Shown here: piece after piece, positions 6,543 to 13,806 of the stretch | Layout: each line of letters opens with the position of its first letter | Numbering within the stretch: the first letter of the stretch is position 1 | Assembly (NCBI GenBank): GCA_023424585.1 | Contig: JAFADT010000463.1 | Coordinates: forward strand, 1-25,231 | DNA from: Pseudomonadota bacterium | GTDB lineage: Bacteria; Myxococcota; Myxococcia; Myxococcales; Myxococcaceae | DNA: 25,231 nucleotides | Direction: 5' to 3' | Program-made: the position numbers and the translations under genes | The notes under the pieces: generated by a model | Seen by the model: the letters and a program-made list of their open reading frames with translations, nothing else | Told to the model about the DNA's origin: nothing | The model's database searches: none

Positions 6543-7625
6543 ATGGTGGGCATGGACGTGGACGCACCGTTCTCGGAGCAGTGGAGCCAGGACGACGCGC
6601 GCAACAAGCAGCAGGGCGTGGAGCGCAACGAGCTGCTGCAGGCGCCGAAGAACCGCCCCACGCGCATCGTCGCGATGGGGGGCGGCACGGGCCTGCCCAT
6701 GGTGCTCAAGGGGCTGGCCCGCCGCGCGGCCCCCAGGGCGGGGCAGCCCGGCGTGGACATCACCGCGGTCGTGGCGATGAGCGACGACGGCGGCAGCTCC
6801 GGCCGCCTGCGCCGGCTGCACGGCGCGCTGCCCCCGGGGGACATCCGCAACTGCCTGGTGGCGCTCGCGGGCGGCAAGAGCGCGCTGAAGGACGTGTTCC
6901 AGTACCGCTTCGGCGGCGCGCGGGGCCTCGCCGGCCACGCGGTGGGCAACCTGCTCATCGCCGCGCTCGCGGAACTCAGGGGCGACTTCCTGGAGGCGGT
7001 GCGGCTGTCCGGGGAGCTGCTGGGCGCCAAGGGCCAGGTGCTGCCCAGCACGCTCGCGTCGGTGCAGCTGGTGGCCCAGATGCACGACGACACGGAGGTG
7101 GTGGGCGAGCGCAACATCTGCCGCGCCCAGGGCCGCGTGCGCCGGGTGTCGCTGAGCCCCCGCTCGCCGCCGCCGGTGGACGGCCTGCTGGAGGCCATCT
7201 ATTCAGCGGACCTCATCGCCATCGGGCCGGGGTCGCTGTACTCGAGCGTGCTGCCCAACCTGCTGGTGGACGGCGTGGCCCAGGCGCTGAAGGAGACGCG
7301 CGCGCTGAAGGTCATGGTGGCCAACCTGATGACCCAGCCGGGCGAGACGGACGGCATGAACTGCCTGGACCACGTGCAGGCCGTCATCGACCACGTGGGG
7401 CCGGTGCTGGACGCGGTGCTCGTCAACGGCCGGATGCCCGCGGAGGAGTCCATCCAGCGCTACGCGCGCAAGGGCTCCTTCCTGGTGACGGCGGAGACGC
7501 GCGAGCTGCTGTCGTCCGGCGTGATTCCGGTGCAGGCGGACCTGCTCAAGGAGGGGTCCAAGATCCGACACGACAGCCGCAAGGTCGCCGCGTGCCTGCT
7601 GAAGATGGCGCGCAGCGGGTTGTAG
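6543..7625 (+). CDS. exoF: YvcK/CofD-like protein (gluconeogenesis factor family)
   Basis: A protein of about 360 residues. Starts are uncertain: the ATG at 6543 has a GAGGGGG about 7 bases upstream; the ATG at 6513 and GTG at 6447 are possible longer starts. The N-terminal ~40 residues are polar and variable. The rest is the YvcK/CofD fold, with MGGGTGLPMVLKGL (45-58), MSDDGGSSGRLRR (79-91), LPPGDIRNCLVAL (96-108), GHAVGNLLIAAL and later IAIGPGSLYSSVLPNLLV. YvcK proteins in Firmicutes and Actinobacteria bind UDP-N-acetylglucosamine and control carbon flow to the cell wall; CofD itself is a 2-phospholactate transferase. Here it lies within the polysaccharide operon, as in M. xanthus exoF. A role in sensing or handling UDP-amino sugars is inference; no enzymatic activity is claimed. 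Confidence 0.8.
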   Translation: MVGMDVDAPFSEQWSQDDARNKQQGVERNELLQAPKNRPTRIVAMGGGTGLPMVLKGLARRAAPRAGQPGVDITAVVAMSDDGGSSGRLRRLHGALPPGDIRNCLVALAGGKSALKDVFQYRFGGARGLAGHAVGNLLIAALAELRGDFLEAVRLSGELLGAKGQVLPSTLASVQLVAQMHDDTEVVGERNICRAQGRVRRVSLSPRSPPPVDGLLEAIYSADLIAIGPGSLYSSVLPNLLVDGVAQALKETRALKVMVANLMTQPGETDGMNCLDHVQAVIDHVGPVLDAVLVNGRMPAEESIQRYARKGSFLVTAETRELLSSGVIPVQADLLKEGSKIRHDSRKVAACLLKMARSGL

Positions 7626-7661
7626 TCCGGCCGCACCATCACCACCTTGGGGCCCGCGAAC

Positions 7662-8780
7662 ATGGAAGCCATCAACCTTTCCGCCGTCTCGCGGGTCGTG
7701 GAGGTCAACGACCGGGCGGCGTTCATGTCCCTGGAAGCCGAGTGGAACGCGCTCGTGGAGCAGACCTCCAACGAGCTGTTCTACCGGCACGAGTTCCTGC
7801 GGCTGTGGCTGGACAACTTCGCCGCCGGGGGGCGCCTGCGGGTGCTGACCCTGCGCGGCGGGGATGGCGCGCTCGCCGCCGCGCTGCCGCTGGTGGAGGA
7901 GCGCACGTCGATGTACGGCGTGCCCGTGCGCCAGCTCACCTCGGCGGCCAACGCACACTCCTGCCGCTTCGACATGCTGGCGCGGGAGCCGGACGCCGCG
8001 GCCCGGGCCTTCCTCGCGCACCTGCGCGCGACGGGCGGCTGGGACGTGCTGCGGCTGACGGACGTGCCGGACGGCGGGGTGGGCTTCCGCCTGCTGGAGG
8101 CCGCGAAGCAGGCCCGGCTGCCGGTGGGCGAGTGGGAGTCGCTGCGGTCGCCCTACGTGCCGCTGCCCGCGAAGAAGGAGGCGTACTTCGCGAAGCTGCC
8201 GTCCAAGTTCAAGGCCAACTGCCGCCGCCGGCGCCGCAAGCTGGAGGAGAAGGGGAGGGTCACCTTCGAGCGCGTCAGCGGCGGGCTGGATCTGGAGGGC
8301 ACGCTGGAGGAGGGGCTGCTCCTGGAGCAGAGCGGCTGGAAGGGCGCCAACGGCACGGCCATGGCGCAGGACGCGAAGACGCGCGGCTTCTACACGGAGC
8401 TGGCGCGGGACGCGGCCTACCGCGACCGCCTGGCGCTGTACTTCCTGCGCCTGGACGGGCGCGCGGTGGCGTTCCAGTACGGCCTGGAGTACGGCGGCCG
8501 CTACTTCCTCCTGAAGCCCGGCTACGACGAGCGCCTGAAGGAGTGCAGCCCGGGGCAGCTCCTCGTGGAGGAGGTGCTGGGGGACTGCCTCGCGCGGGGG
8601 CTCACCGAGTTCGATTTCCTGGGGCCGGACATGGTGTGGAAGCGCGACTGGACGGAGCAGGTCCGCCGGCACACCTGGCTCTACGTGTTCAGTGACACCG
8701 CCTTCGGCCGGGCCCTGTGCGCGGCGAAGTTCCGGTGGCTCCCGGCGGCGAAAGAGGTGGTGGCGCGATGGAAGCGGTGA
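7662..8780 (+). CDS. exoG: FemAB-like GNAT acyltransferase
   Basis: A 372-residue cytoplasmic protein of the CelD/BcsL group (Acetyltransf_6) in the GNAT/FemAB fold. The ATG at 7662 is chosen although its ribosome site is weak; a TTG at 7647 is the only close alternative. The first half has SLEAEWNALVEQTSNELFYRHEFLRLWLDNF, typical of this family. The middle carries the basic segment KFKANCRRRRRKLEEKG. The C-terminal GNAT half includes LALYFLRLDGRAVAFQYGLEYGGRYFLLKPGYDERLKECSPGQ read in parts, then LTEFDFLGPDMVWKRDW. It is paralogous to exoI in this operon, with the same order of motifs. The acyl donor and acceptor are unknown; an amino sugar of the spore-coat repeat is the likely acceptor. 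Its 3' end overlaps exoH by 13 bases, indicating coupled translation. Confidence 0.83.
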   Translation: MEAINLSAVSRVVEVNDRAAFMSLEAEWNALVEQTSNELFYRHEFLRLWLDNFAAGGRLRVLTLRGGDGALAAALPLVEERTSMYGVPVRQLTSAANAHSCRFDMLAREPDAAARAFLAHLRATGGWDVLRLTDVPDGGVGFRLLEAAKQARLPVGEWESLRSPYVPLPAKKEAYFAKLPSKFKANCRRRRRKLEEKGRVTFERVSGGLDLEGTLEEGLLLEQSGWKGANGTAMAQDAKTRGFYTELARDAAYRDRLALYFLRLDGRAVAFQYGLEYGGRYFLLKPGYDERLKECSPGQLLVEEVLGDCLARGLTEFDFLGPDMVWKRDWTEQVRRHTWLYVFSDTAFGRALCAAKFRWLPAAKEVVARWKR

Positions 8781-9946
8781 AGACGACTGACAGGCTGTTC
8801 GTTCCGTCCCTGCCCACGCTGTGGCCGGGGATGCTGCTGGCGCGGCCGCGCCCGGGGGCGCTGCCGCCGTTCTCCTCGCCCAACGCGCGCTACTTCTACT
8901 TCGCGCGCAACGCCGTCTGGCTGACCATGAAGATGCTGCGCCTGGACGGCGGCGAGGTGCTGATGCCCGCCTACCACCACGGCGTGGAGGTGGAGGCGGT
9001 GGTGGACGCGGGCGCGACGCCGCGCTTCTACCGCGTGGGCGGCCGCTGGGACGTGGACGTGGCGGACGTGGCCCGGCGCATCACGCCGAAGACGCGCGCG
9101 CTCTACCTCACCCACTACGCGGGCTTCCCGGGGCCCGCGGCCGCCATGCGCGAGCTGGCGGACGCGCACGGCCTCCCGCTGATCGAGGACTGCGCGCTGT
9201 CCCTGCTGTCGTCGGACGGCGCGACGCCGCTGGGCACCACGGGCGACGTGGGCATCTTCTGCCTCTACAAGACCCTCCCGGTACCCAACGGGGGCGCGCT
9301 GGTCGTCAACGGCCCGCGCTCCTACAGCCTGCCGGAGCCGCCGTCGCCGCCCCTGGCGTCCACCTTCAGCCACGCCGTGTCCGCGCTGCTCCAGAACCTG
9401 GAGCTGCGCGGCGGAGCGGTGGGGCGGGGCCTGCGCGGCCTGGTGCGCTCCGTGGGGCACGGCACGGTGAAGGCCGCGAGCATCGAGCGGGTGGCCACGG
9501 GCACGCAGCACTTCGACCGGCGGCACGTGGACCTGGGCATGAGCCCGCTGACGAAGCGGATCGCCCTGGCGCAGGACCTGGAGGCCATCGTCGAGGCGCG
9601 CCGCCGCAACTACTTCCTCCTGCTGAGCCGGCTGCGCGACGTGTCTCCGCCGCTCTTCAACCAGCTGCCGCCGGGCGTCAGCCCCCTGTTCTACCCGATG
9701 GTGGTGCAGGACAAGGACACGCTGCTGGCGAGGCTGCGGGAGCGGGGCATCGACGCCATCGACTTCTGGAAGCGCTTCCATCCCGCGTGCGACCCGTCGG
9801 AGTTCCCGGAGGTGGCGCAGCTGCGCCGCACGATCCTGGAGATTCCCTGCCACCAGGACCTGTCGCCGGAGGTGATGGGGCAGGTGGCGGACGTGGTGCG
9901 GGAGGCGCTGAAGTCCGAGCGCCGACCGAGCAAGCGCGCGTCGTGA
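8768..9946 (+). CDS. exoH: DegT/DnrJ/EryC1-type PLP sugar aminotransferase
   Basis: A 392-residue member of the PLP-dependent sugar aminotransferase family. The ATG at 8768 lies inside the end of exoG, with GAGGTGG 7 bases upstream; an in-frame start at 8717 would add 17 residues copied from the exoG overlap. Family landmarks are LMPAYHHGVEVEAVVDAG, TRALYLTHYAGFPG, LIEDCALSLLS with Asp141 (pyridine nitrogen contact), and FCLYKTLPVPNGGALVV with Lys168 as the probable Schiff-base lysine. The GTKHF-type motif is replaced by LYKTLPVPNGG, and the usual Gln/His after IEDCA is Leu, so substrate binding may be unusual. Such enzymes put an amino group on a nucleotide-linked keto sugar. Between two acyltransferases, its natural product would be the acceptor for one of them. 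Confidence 0.82.
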   Translation: MEAVKTTDRLFVPSLPTLWPGMLLARPRPGALPPFSSPNARYFYFARNAVWLTMKMLRLDGGEVLMPAYHHGVEVEAVVDAGATPRFYRVGGRWDVDVADVARRITPKTRALYLTHYAGFPGPAAAMRELADAHGLPLIEDCALSLLSSDGATPLGTTGDVGIFCLYKTLPVPNGGALVVNGPRSYSLPEPPSPPLASTFSHAVSALLQNLELRGGAVGRGLRGLVRSVGHGTVKAASIERVATGTQHFDRRHVDLGMSPLTKRIALAQDLEAIVEARRRNYFLLLSRLRDVSPPLFNQLPPGVSPLFYPMVVQDKDTLLARLRERGIDAIDFWKRFHPACDPSEFPEVAQLRRTILEIPCHQDLSPEVMGQVADVVREALKSERRPSKRAS

Positions 9947-10026
9947 GGGGCCAGGAGCTGGCGCCCGGGTTGCAATGGCCCCCGGGTGTCGGGGCAGTGC
10001 TTCGGGAAAGGCATCAGGGTGACGCG

Positions 10027-11223
10027 GTGATCCGCGAAGACGAGTTGACGTCAGGGCCGAGGTTGGCGCCGCGCCTGGACGTGGCGGCGGTGGGCAATGC
10101 CTCGCAGCTGGCGGGGATGCGGGCGGAGTGGAACGCGCTGCTGGACGCGAGCACGGCCGGTCCGTTCAACGCGTGGGAGTGGCTGTATCCGTGGTGCCGG
10201 CGCATCGCGTCCGACGTGCGGCCGCTGGTGCTGACGGCGCGCGACCGGCTGGGCTCGCTGGTGGGCCTGTTGCCGCTGGGGCTGACGCACCGCTGGGTGA
10301 ACGGGGTGCGCGTGCGGCGCCTGGGCTTCCTGGGTGAGACGCACGTGGGCAGCGACTACCTGGACGTGGTGGCGCGCAAGGGCCGCGAGGCGGAGGTCGC
10401 CCGGGCGTTCTTCCACGTGCTCCAGGGGCTGCGCGACGAGTGGGACGTGTTGGACTTGACGGACCTGCGCGAGGGGGCGACGACGCTCGGCGTGGCGCGC
10501 GAGGTGTTTGGCGACGTGCGCGTCACGGAGCGCTACGTGTGCCCGTACGAGACGCTGGCGCCGGGCGAGCCGTTCGACGCGTTCCTCAAGCGCACGGGCC
10601 GGCGGGACAACTACCTGCGCCGCCGCAAGTGGTTGGAGAAGCAGGACGGCTATCGCATCGAGCGCACGGACTCGCCGGGCGAGCTGGCCGGGCCGATGAC
10701 GGACTTCTTCCGGCTGCACGCGCTGCGCTGGTCCTCGGATGGCGGGTCGCAGGGCATCAAGGGCGCCGGAGTGGAGGCGTTCCACCGGGACGCGACGCAG
10801 TGGCTGGCGGAGCGGGGCCGGCTGCGGATGTACACGATGAAGGTGGGCGGCCAGGCGGTGGCGTCCGTGTACGGCATCCTGCATGGCCAGACGTTCGTGT
10901 ACTTCCAGTCCGGGTACGACCCGGCGTGGCGCAACCGCAGCGTGGGCCTGGTGCTGGTGGGCGAGACGTTCAAGGACGCCATCGAGCTGGGCCTGACGGA
11001 GTACGACTTCCTGCGGGGCACGGAGACGTACAAGTCCGACTGGGTGACGAAGCAGCGCCAGACGGTGTCGCTGCGCGTGCACGGCACGGGCTTCGCGGGC
11101 GAATGGTTCACGCGCTCCGAGGAGTGGGCCCGGCGGACGCGCAACGCGGTGAAGGGCGTCCTGTCGGATGAGCTGGTGGAGAAGGTGCGCCGGTTCCGTC
11201 GGCGGAGGGCCGCGGTGAATTGA
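10027..11223 (+). CDS. exoI: FemAB-like GNAT acyltransferase, paralogue of ExoG
   Basis: A 398-residue protein when started at the GTG at 10027, with AGGGTGA 4 bases upstream. A GTG at 9943 overlapping the exoH stop (GTGA) would add 28 residues and lacks a good ribosome site, but cannot be excluded. The order of motifs follows ExoG: GMRAEWNALLDASTAGPFNAWEWLYPW at the start, basic segment RRDNYLRRRKWLEKQDG, then GNAT-like MYTMKVGGQAVASVYGI, FVYFQSGYDPAWRNRSVG and LTEYDFLRGTETYKSDW. The C-terminus is strongly basic (RRFRRRRAAVN). No signal peptide, so cytoplasmic. Last recognised exo gene of this arm, corresponding to M. xanthus exoI. Which acyl or aminoacyl group it transfers is unknown. Confidence 0.82.
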   Translation: MIREDELTSGPRLAPRLDVAAVGNASQLAGMRAEWNALLDASTAGPFNAWEWLYPWCRRIASDVRPLVLTARDRLGSLVGLLPLGLTHRWVNGVRVRRLGFLGETHVGSDYLDVVARKGREAEVARAFFHVLQGLRDEWDVLDLTDLREGATTLGVAREVFGDVRVTERYVCPYETLAPGEPFDAFLKRTGRRDNYLRRRKWLEKQDGYRIERTDSPGELAGPMTDFFRLHALRWSSDGGSQGIKGAGVEAFHRDATQWLAERGRLRMYTMKVGGQAVASVYGILHGQTFVYFQSGYDPAWRNRSVGLVLVGETFKDAIELGLTEYDFLRGTETYKSDWVTKQRQTVSLRVHGTGFAGEWFTRSEEWARRTRNAVKGVLSDELVEKVRRFRRRRAAVN

Positions 11224-11258
11224 CGTCCGGGGCGCGCGGGCGGATCCTGGTGGGTGCC

Positions 11259-12221
11259 ATGGAGAAGCTGCGCTGCGCCATCCTGGATGACTATCAGGGC
11301 GTGTCGACGCGGCTCGCGGACTGGTCGTCCGTGAGCGCACAGGTCGAGGTGACGGTGTTCCGCGAGCACTTCTCCGGTGAGGAGGCGCAGGTCGCGGCGC
11401 TGTCGCCGTTCGACGTGCTCGTCGTCATGAGGGAGCGCACGCCGTTTCCGAAGGCGCTCCTTGAGCGGCTGCCGCGGCTGCGCTTGCTGGTGACGACGGG
11501 GATGCGCAATGCGTCCATCGACGTGGCCGCGGCCACCGCGCGCGGCGTGACGGTGTGCGGGACCGCGAGCGCCACCGAGCCTCCCGTGGAGCTGACCTGG
11601 GCGTTGATCCTGGCGCTCGCGAGGAACGTGGTGGGGGAGAGCACCGCGTTCCGGCAGGGCGGTCCGTGGCAGCACTCGGTGGGCGTGGACCTGCACGGGA
11701 AGCGGCTGGGGCTCCTGGGGCTGGGAAAGATCGGGAGCCGGGTGGCCCGGGTGGGCGCGGCGTTCGGGATGGACGTGGTCGCGTGGAGCCCGAACCTCAC
11801 GGACGCGAGGGCCTCGGAGGTGGGCGTGACGCGGGCCGCGTCAAAGGAGGCGCTCCTGGAGACGAGCGACTTCGTGTCCATCCACCTGGTGCTGGGCGAG
11901 CGCTCCCGGGGGCTCGTGGGCCGCGCGGAGCTCGCGAGGATGCGGCCCTCGGCGTACCTCATCAACACGTCGCGCGCCGCCATCGTGGAGCAGGCGGCGC
12001 TCGTGGAGGCGCTGCGGCGGGGTGTCATCGCCGGCGCGGCGGTGGACGTCTTCGAGACCGAGCCGGTGCCCGCGGATGACGTGCTGCGGAGGTTGCCGAA
12101 CCTGCTGGCGACCCCGCACCTGGGCTACGTGTCCCAGGGGAACTACGCGACGTACTTCCGCGAAGCCGTGGAGGACATCCGCGCGTTCCTCGACGGCACG
12201 CCCGTTCGCAGGCTGGGGTGA
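11259..12221 (+). CDS. D-2-hydroxyacid dehydrogenase (NAD-dependent)
   Basis: A 320-residue oxidoreductase of the D-isomer-specific 2-hydroxyacid dehydrogenase family. The ATG at 11259 gives the normal family start (MEKLRCAILDDYQGV); its ribosome site is poor and near-cognate starts lie just upstream. The NAD site is GLGKIG (154-159). The catalytic triad is intact: Arg239 in INTSR, Glu268 in DVFETEP, His287 in TPHLGY. The family reduces or oxidises short 2-keto or 2-hydroxy acids such as glyoxylate, hydroxypyruvate or phosphoglycerate; substrate cannot be assigned. It follows exoI by 35 bases on the same strand, so it may be the last gene of the exo transcript, but a link to the polysaccharide is not shown. 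Its stop codon is 9 bases from the end of the convergent ccm operon. Confidence 0.87.
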   Translation: MEKLRCAILDDYQGVSTRLADWSSVSAQVEVTVFREHFSGEEAQVAALSPFDVLVVMRERTPFPKALLERLPRLRLLVTTGMRNASIDVAAATARGVTVCGTASATEPPVELTWALILALARNVVGESTAFRQGGPWQHSVGVDLHGKRLGLLGLGKIGSRVARVGAAFGMDVVAWSPNLTDARASEVGVTRAASKEALLETSDFVSIHLVLGERSRGLVGRAELARMRPSAYLINTSRAAIVEQAALVEALRRGVIAGAAVDVFETEPVPADDVLRRLPNLLATPHLGYVSQGNYATYFREAVEDIRAFLDGTPVRRLG

Positions 12222-12232
12222 GGCCTCGGCCT
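12221..12232. other. Short inverted repeat spanning two convergent stop codons
   Basis: AGGCC-TC-GGCCT covers the last base of the dehydrogenase TGA (12219-12221) and reaches into the TAG (12233-12231) of the convergent ccmI-like gene. The intergenic space is only 9 bases, so any transcription stop for either operon must lie within the opposing gene or depend on Rho. No U tract is present on either strand. Confidence 0.3.
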
Positions 12233-13184
12233 ACTGCTGCGCGATCTCCGCGCGCAGCTGGGCGATGGCGGGGGCCAGCTGCGGCGGCTGCATGTTCTTG
12301 GGAACCTCCACCGTGAAGCGCTCGAAGTGCGCCAGCGCTCCGGCCTTGTCTCCCCGGCGCAGCGACAGGCTGCCCAGGAAGATGAGCGCCTCCTGCGCGT
12401 CCGGCCACGTGTCCACCAGCTCCGTCAGCTCCTGCTCCGCGCCCTGGAGGTCGCCCTGCGACGCCGCGCGCAGCACGCCCCGGTGCACCCGCAGCTCCAC
12501 GTTGAACGGATCCACCGCCAGGCCCTTCAGCGTGACCTTCAGCGCCTCCTCGAACTGCTGCTGGCGGATGAGCTCGTGGCTCAGCATCGACGCGGCCTCC
12601 ACGTCGCCCGGGTTCGACGCCAGCCGCTGCCGCGCCTGCTCCAGCTCGTCGTCCGCCTCGGGCAGCGGCGCCTGCTGCTGGGCCATGCCCGGGGGCGTCG
12701 CGCCCGTGCCCATCTGCCCTTCCTCCCGCGGCTTCTGCTCGGACACGAGCAGGTAGCCCAGCCCTCCGAAGAAGACCACCAGGCCCGCGCCCCACATCGC
12801 GCCCACCAGCTGCGGGTTGCGCGACGCCCAGCCCGAGGGCGCCGGCACGTTGCGCGCGGGCGCCTGCGCTCCCGCCGCCTGCCGCTTCTGGTGCTCGTCC
12901 TTCGCGCGCAGCGCGGCCGCCGCCTCCTTCTCCAGCCGCGCCTTCTCCGCCGTGTAGTGCTCCGCGCTGAAGTGGTGCTTCTCCGCCTCCAGCGTGCGCA
13001 GCTGCTCGATGAGCGACTGCGCCCGCTGCGCCAGGTCCTCCACCGCGCCGTCCGGCTTCGGCGTCGTGTCCGGCAGCGCGCTCCCCGTCTTCATCTTCAT
13101 GTAGAGGAGCCACGCGGCCGCCAGCACGAAGGCGACCGAGAGGACGATGATTCCGGGCAACCAGTTGGTGGGCTCGGGCTGCAT
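12231..13184 (-). CDS. ccmI: CcmI/CycH-like TPR protein of cytochrome c maturation
   Basis: A 317-residue protein with a transmembrane helix at about 9-30, a cytoplasmic coiled segment (about 48-105, LRTLEAEKHHFSAEHYTAEKARLEKEAA in parts), a second helix (about 127-147), and tetratricopeptide-like repeats from about residue 178 to the end (for example AASMLSHELIRQQQFEEALKVTLKGLAVDPFNVE). This layout is that of CcmI, which presents apocytochrome c to the CcmF/CcmH haem ligation complex. The segment LEAEKxxxSAEHYxxEKARLE resembles the leucine-zipper part of CcmI proteins. ATG 3 bases after the ccmH stop, last gene of the ccm operon. The family is loosely conserved, so the name rests partly on position. 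Confidence 0.75.
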   Translation of the reverse strand: MQPEPTNWLPGIIVLSVAFVLAAAWLLYMKMKTGSALPDTTPKPDGAVEDLAQRAQSLIEQLRTLEAEKHHFSAEHYTAEKARLEKEAAAALRAKDEHQKRQAAGAQAPARNVPAPSGWASRNPQLVGAMWGAGLVVFFGGLGYLLVSEQKPREEGQMGTGATPPGMAQQQAPLPEADDELEQARQRLASNPGDVEAASMLSHELIRQQQFEEALKVTLKGLAVDPFNVELRVHRGVLRAASQGDLQGAEQELTELVDTWPDAQEALIFLGSLSLRRGDKAGALAHFERFTVEVPKNMQPPQLAPAIAQLRAEIAQQ

Positions 13185-13187
13185 GGC

Positions 13188-13691
13188 TTAGCGCTCCAGC
13201 TCCCGGCGCACGGCCTGGAGGTAGGGGTCCGCATCGTCCGGAGACGGCGCGGGAGTGGAAGGGGAGGGGGCCTGCGCGGCTTGCGCGGGCGCGGCGCCCT
13301 CGGGCAGGGGCTGGCGCTGCTTCAGGATGACGAAGAGGCCGCCCAGCACCAGCGCCACCGGCCCCAGCCACACGAACCAGTTGAAGCCCTCCGCGCGCGG
13401 CTCCAGCAACACCCACTCGCCGTAGCGCGCCACGAAGTAGTCGACGATCTCCGGGTCCGTCTTCCCCGCGGAGACCAGCTCGCGCACCTTGTCCAACTGC
13501 GCGCGCGCCATGGAGGACGGGCTGTCCGCCACCGACAGGCCCTGGCACACCGCGCAGCGCAGCTTCTTCGCCAGCTGCTGCACCCGGGCTTCCTGCTCCG
13601 GCGCGAGCGGATCACTCGCGGCCTGCTGCGGCGCGAACTGCCCCGTGGCGAGGCTCAGGGCGAGGGTCAACGAGACGAGGACGGCATTCAT
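13188..13691 (-). CDS. ccmH: CcmH/NrfF-type apocytochrome c thiol oxidoreductase
   Basis: A 167-residue protein with an N-terminal signal peptide (about 1-25), the diagnostic LRCAVCQG motif (Cys46 and Cys49), the conserved YGEWVLLEPR (about 90-99), and one transmembrane helix (about 105-123). A Pro/Ala-rich cytoplasmic tail ends YLQAVRRELER. It reduces the disulfide of apocytochrome CXXCH motifs in the periplasm before haem attachment. The ATG at 13691 gives the signal peptide. The next gene starts 3 bases after its stop. It is separated from ccmG by the unassigned zinc-ribbon gene, which is unusual for ccm operons. Confidence 0.9.
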   Translation of the reverse strand: MNAVLVSLTLALSLATGQFAPQQAASDPLAPEQEARVQQLAKKLRCAVCQGLSVADSPSSMARAQLDKVRELVSAGKTDPEIVDYFVARYGEWVLLEPRAEGFNWFVWLGPVALVLGGLFVILKQRQPLPEGAAPAQAAQAPSPSTPAPSPDDADPYLQAVRRELER

Positions 13692-13768
13692 CGGGGGCTC
13701 CAGCGGGGGCCGTCCCTAACTACCGCCCCCTGACGGGTATTGCACAGGGATTCCTGGGCCGCACGCCC

Positions 13769-13782
13769 GCCGCCCGGGCGGC
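13769..13782. repeat. 14-bp perfect GC palindrome between ccmH and the zinc-ribbon gene
   Basis: GCCGCCCGGGCGGC lies in the 115-base gap between the end of the zinc-ribbon gene (13807) and the start of ccmH (13691). A perfect palindrome of only G and C can fold at the RNA level but has no U tract. It may be a transcript-stability element or chance in GC-rich DNA. Confidence 0.3.
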
Positions 13783-13806
13783 CCTCCCATGGCGCTCGCG
13801 GGCGCC

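Noticed and set aside
4976..8695. Plus-strand frame of more than 1200 codons across exoE, exoF and exoG.
   Set aside because: Translation is Arg/Gly/Ala/Pro-rich low complexity, typical of a shifted frame in very high-GC DNA; three real genes with domains occupy other frames.
9943..10026. exoI starting at the GTG overlapping the exoH stop codon.
   Set aside because: No purine-rich site upstream, and the added residues are not like the family start; kept only as an alternative.
13541..13560. TGGCACACCGCGCAGC inside ccmH as a sigma-54 site.
   Set aside because: The -12 GC is not in register and the site lies inside a well-supported coding sequence.
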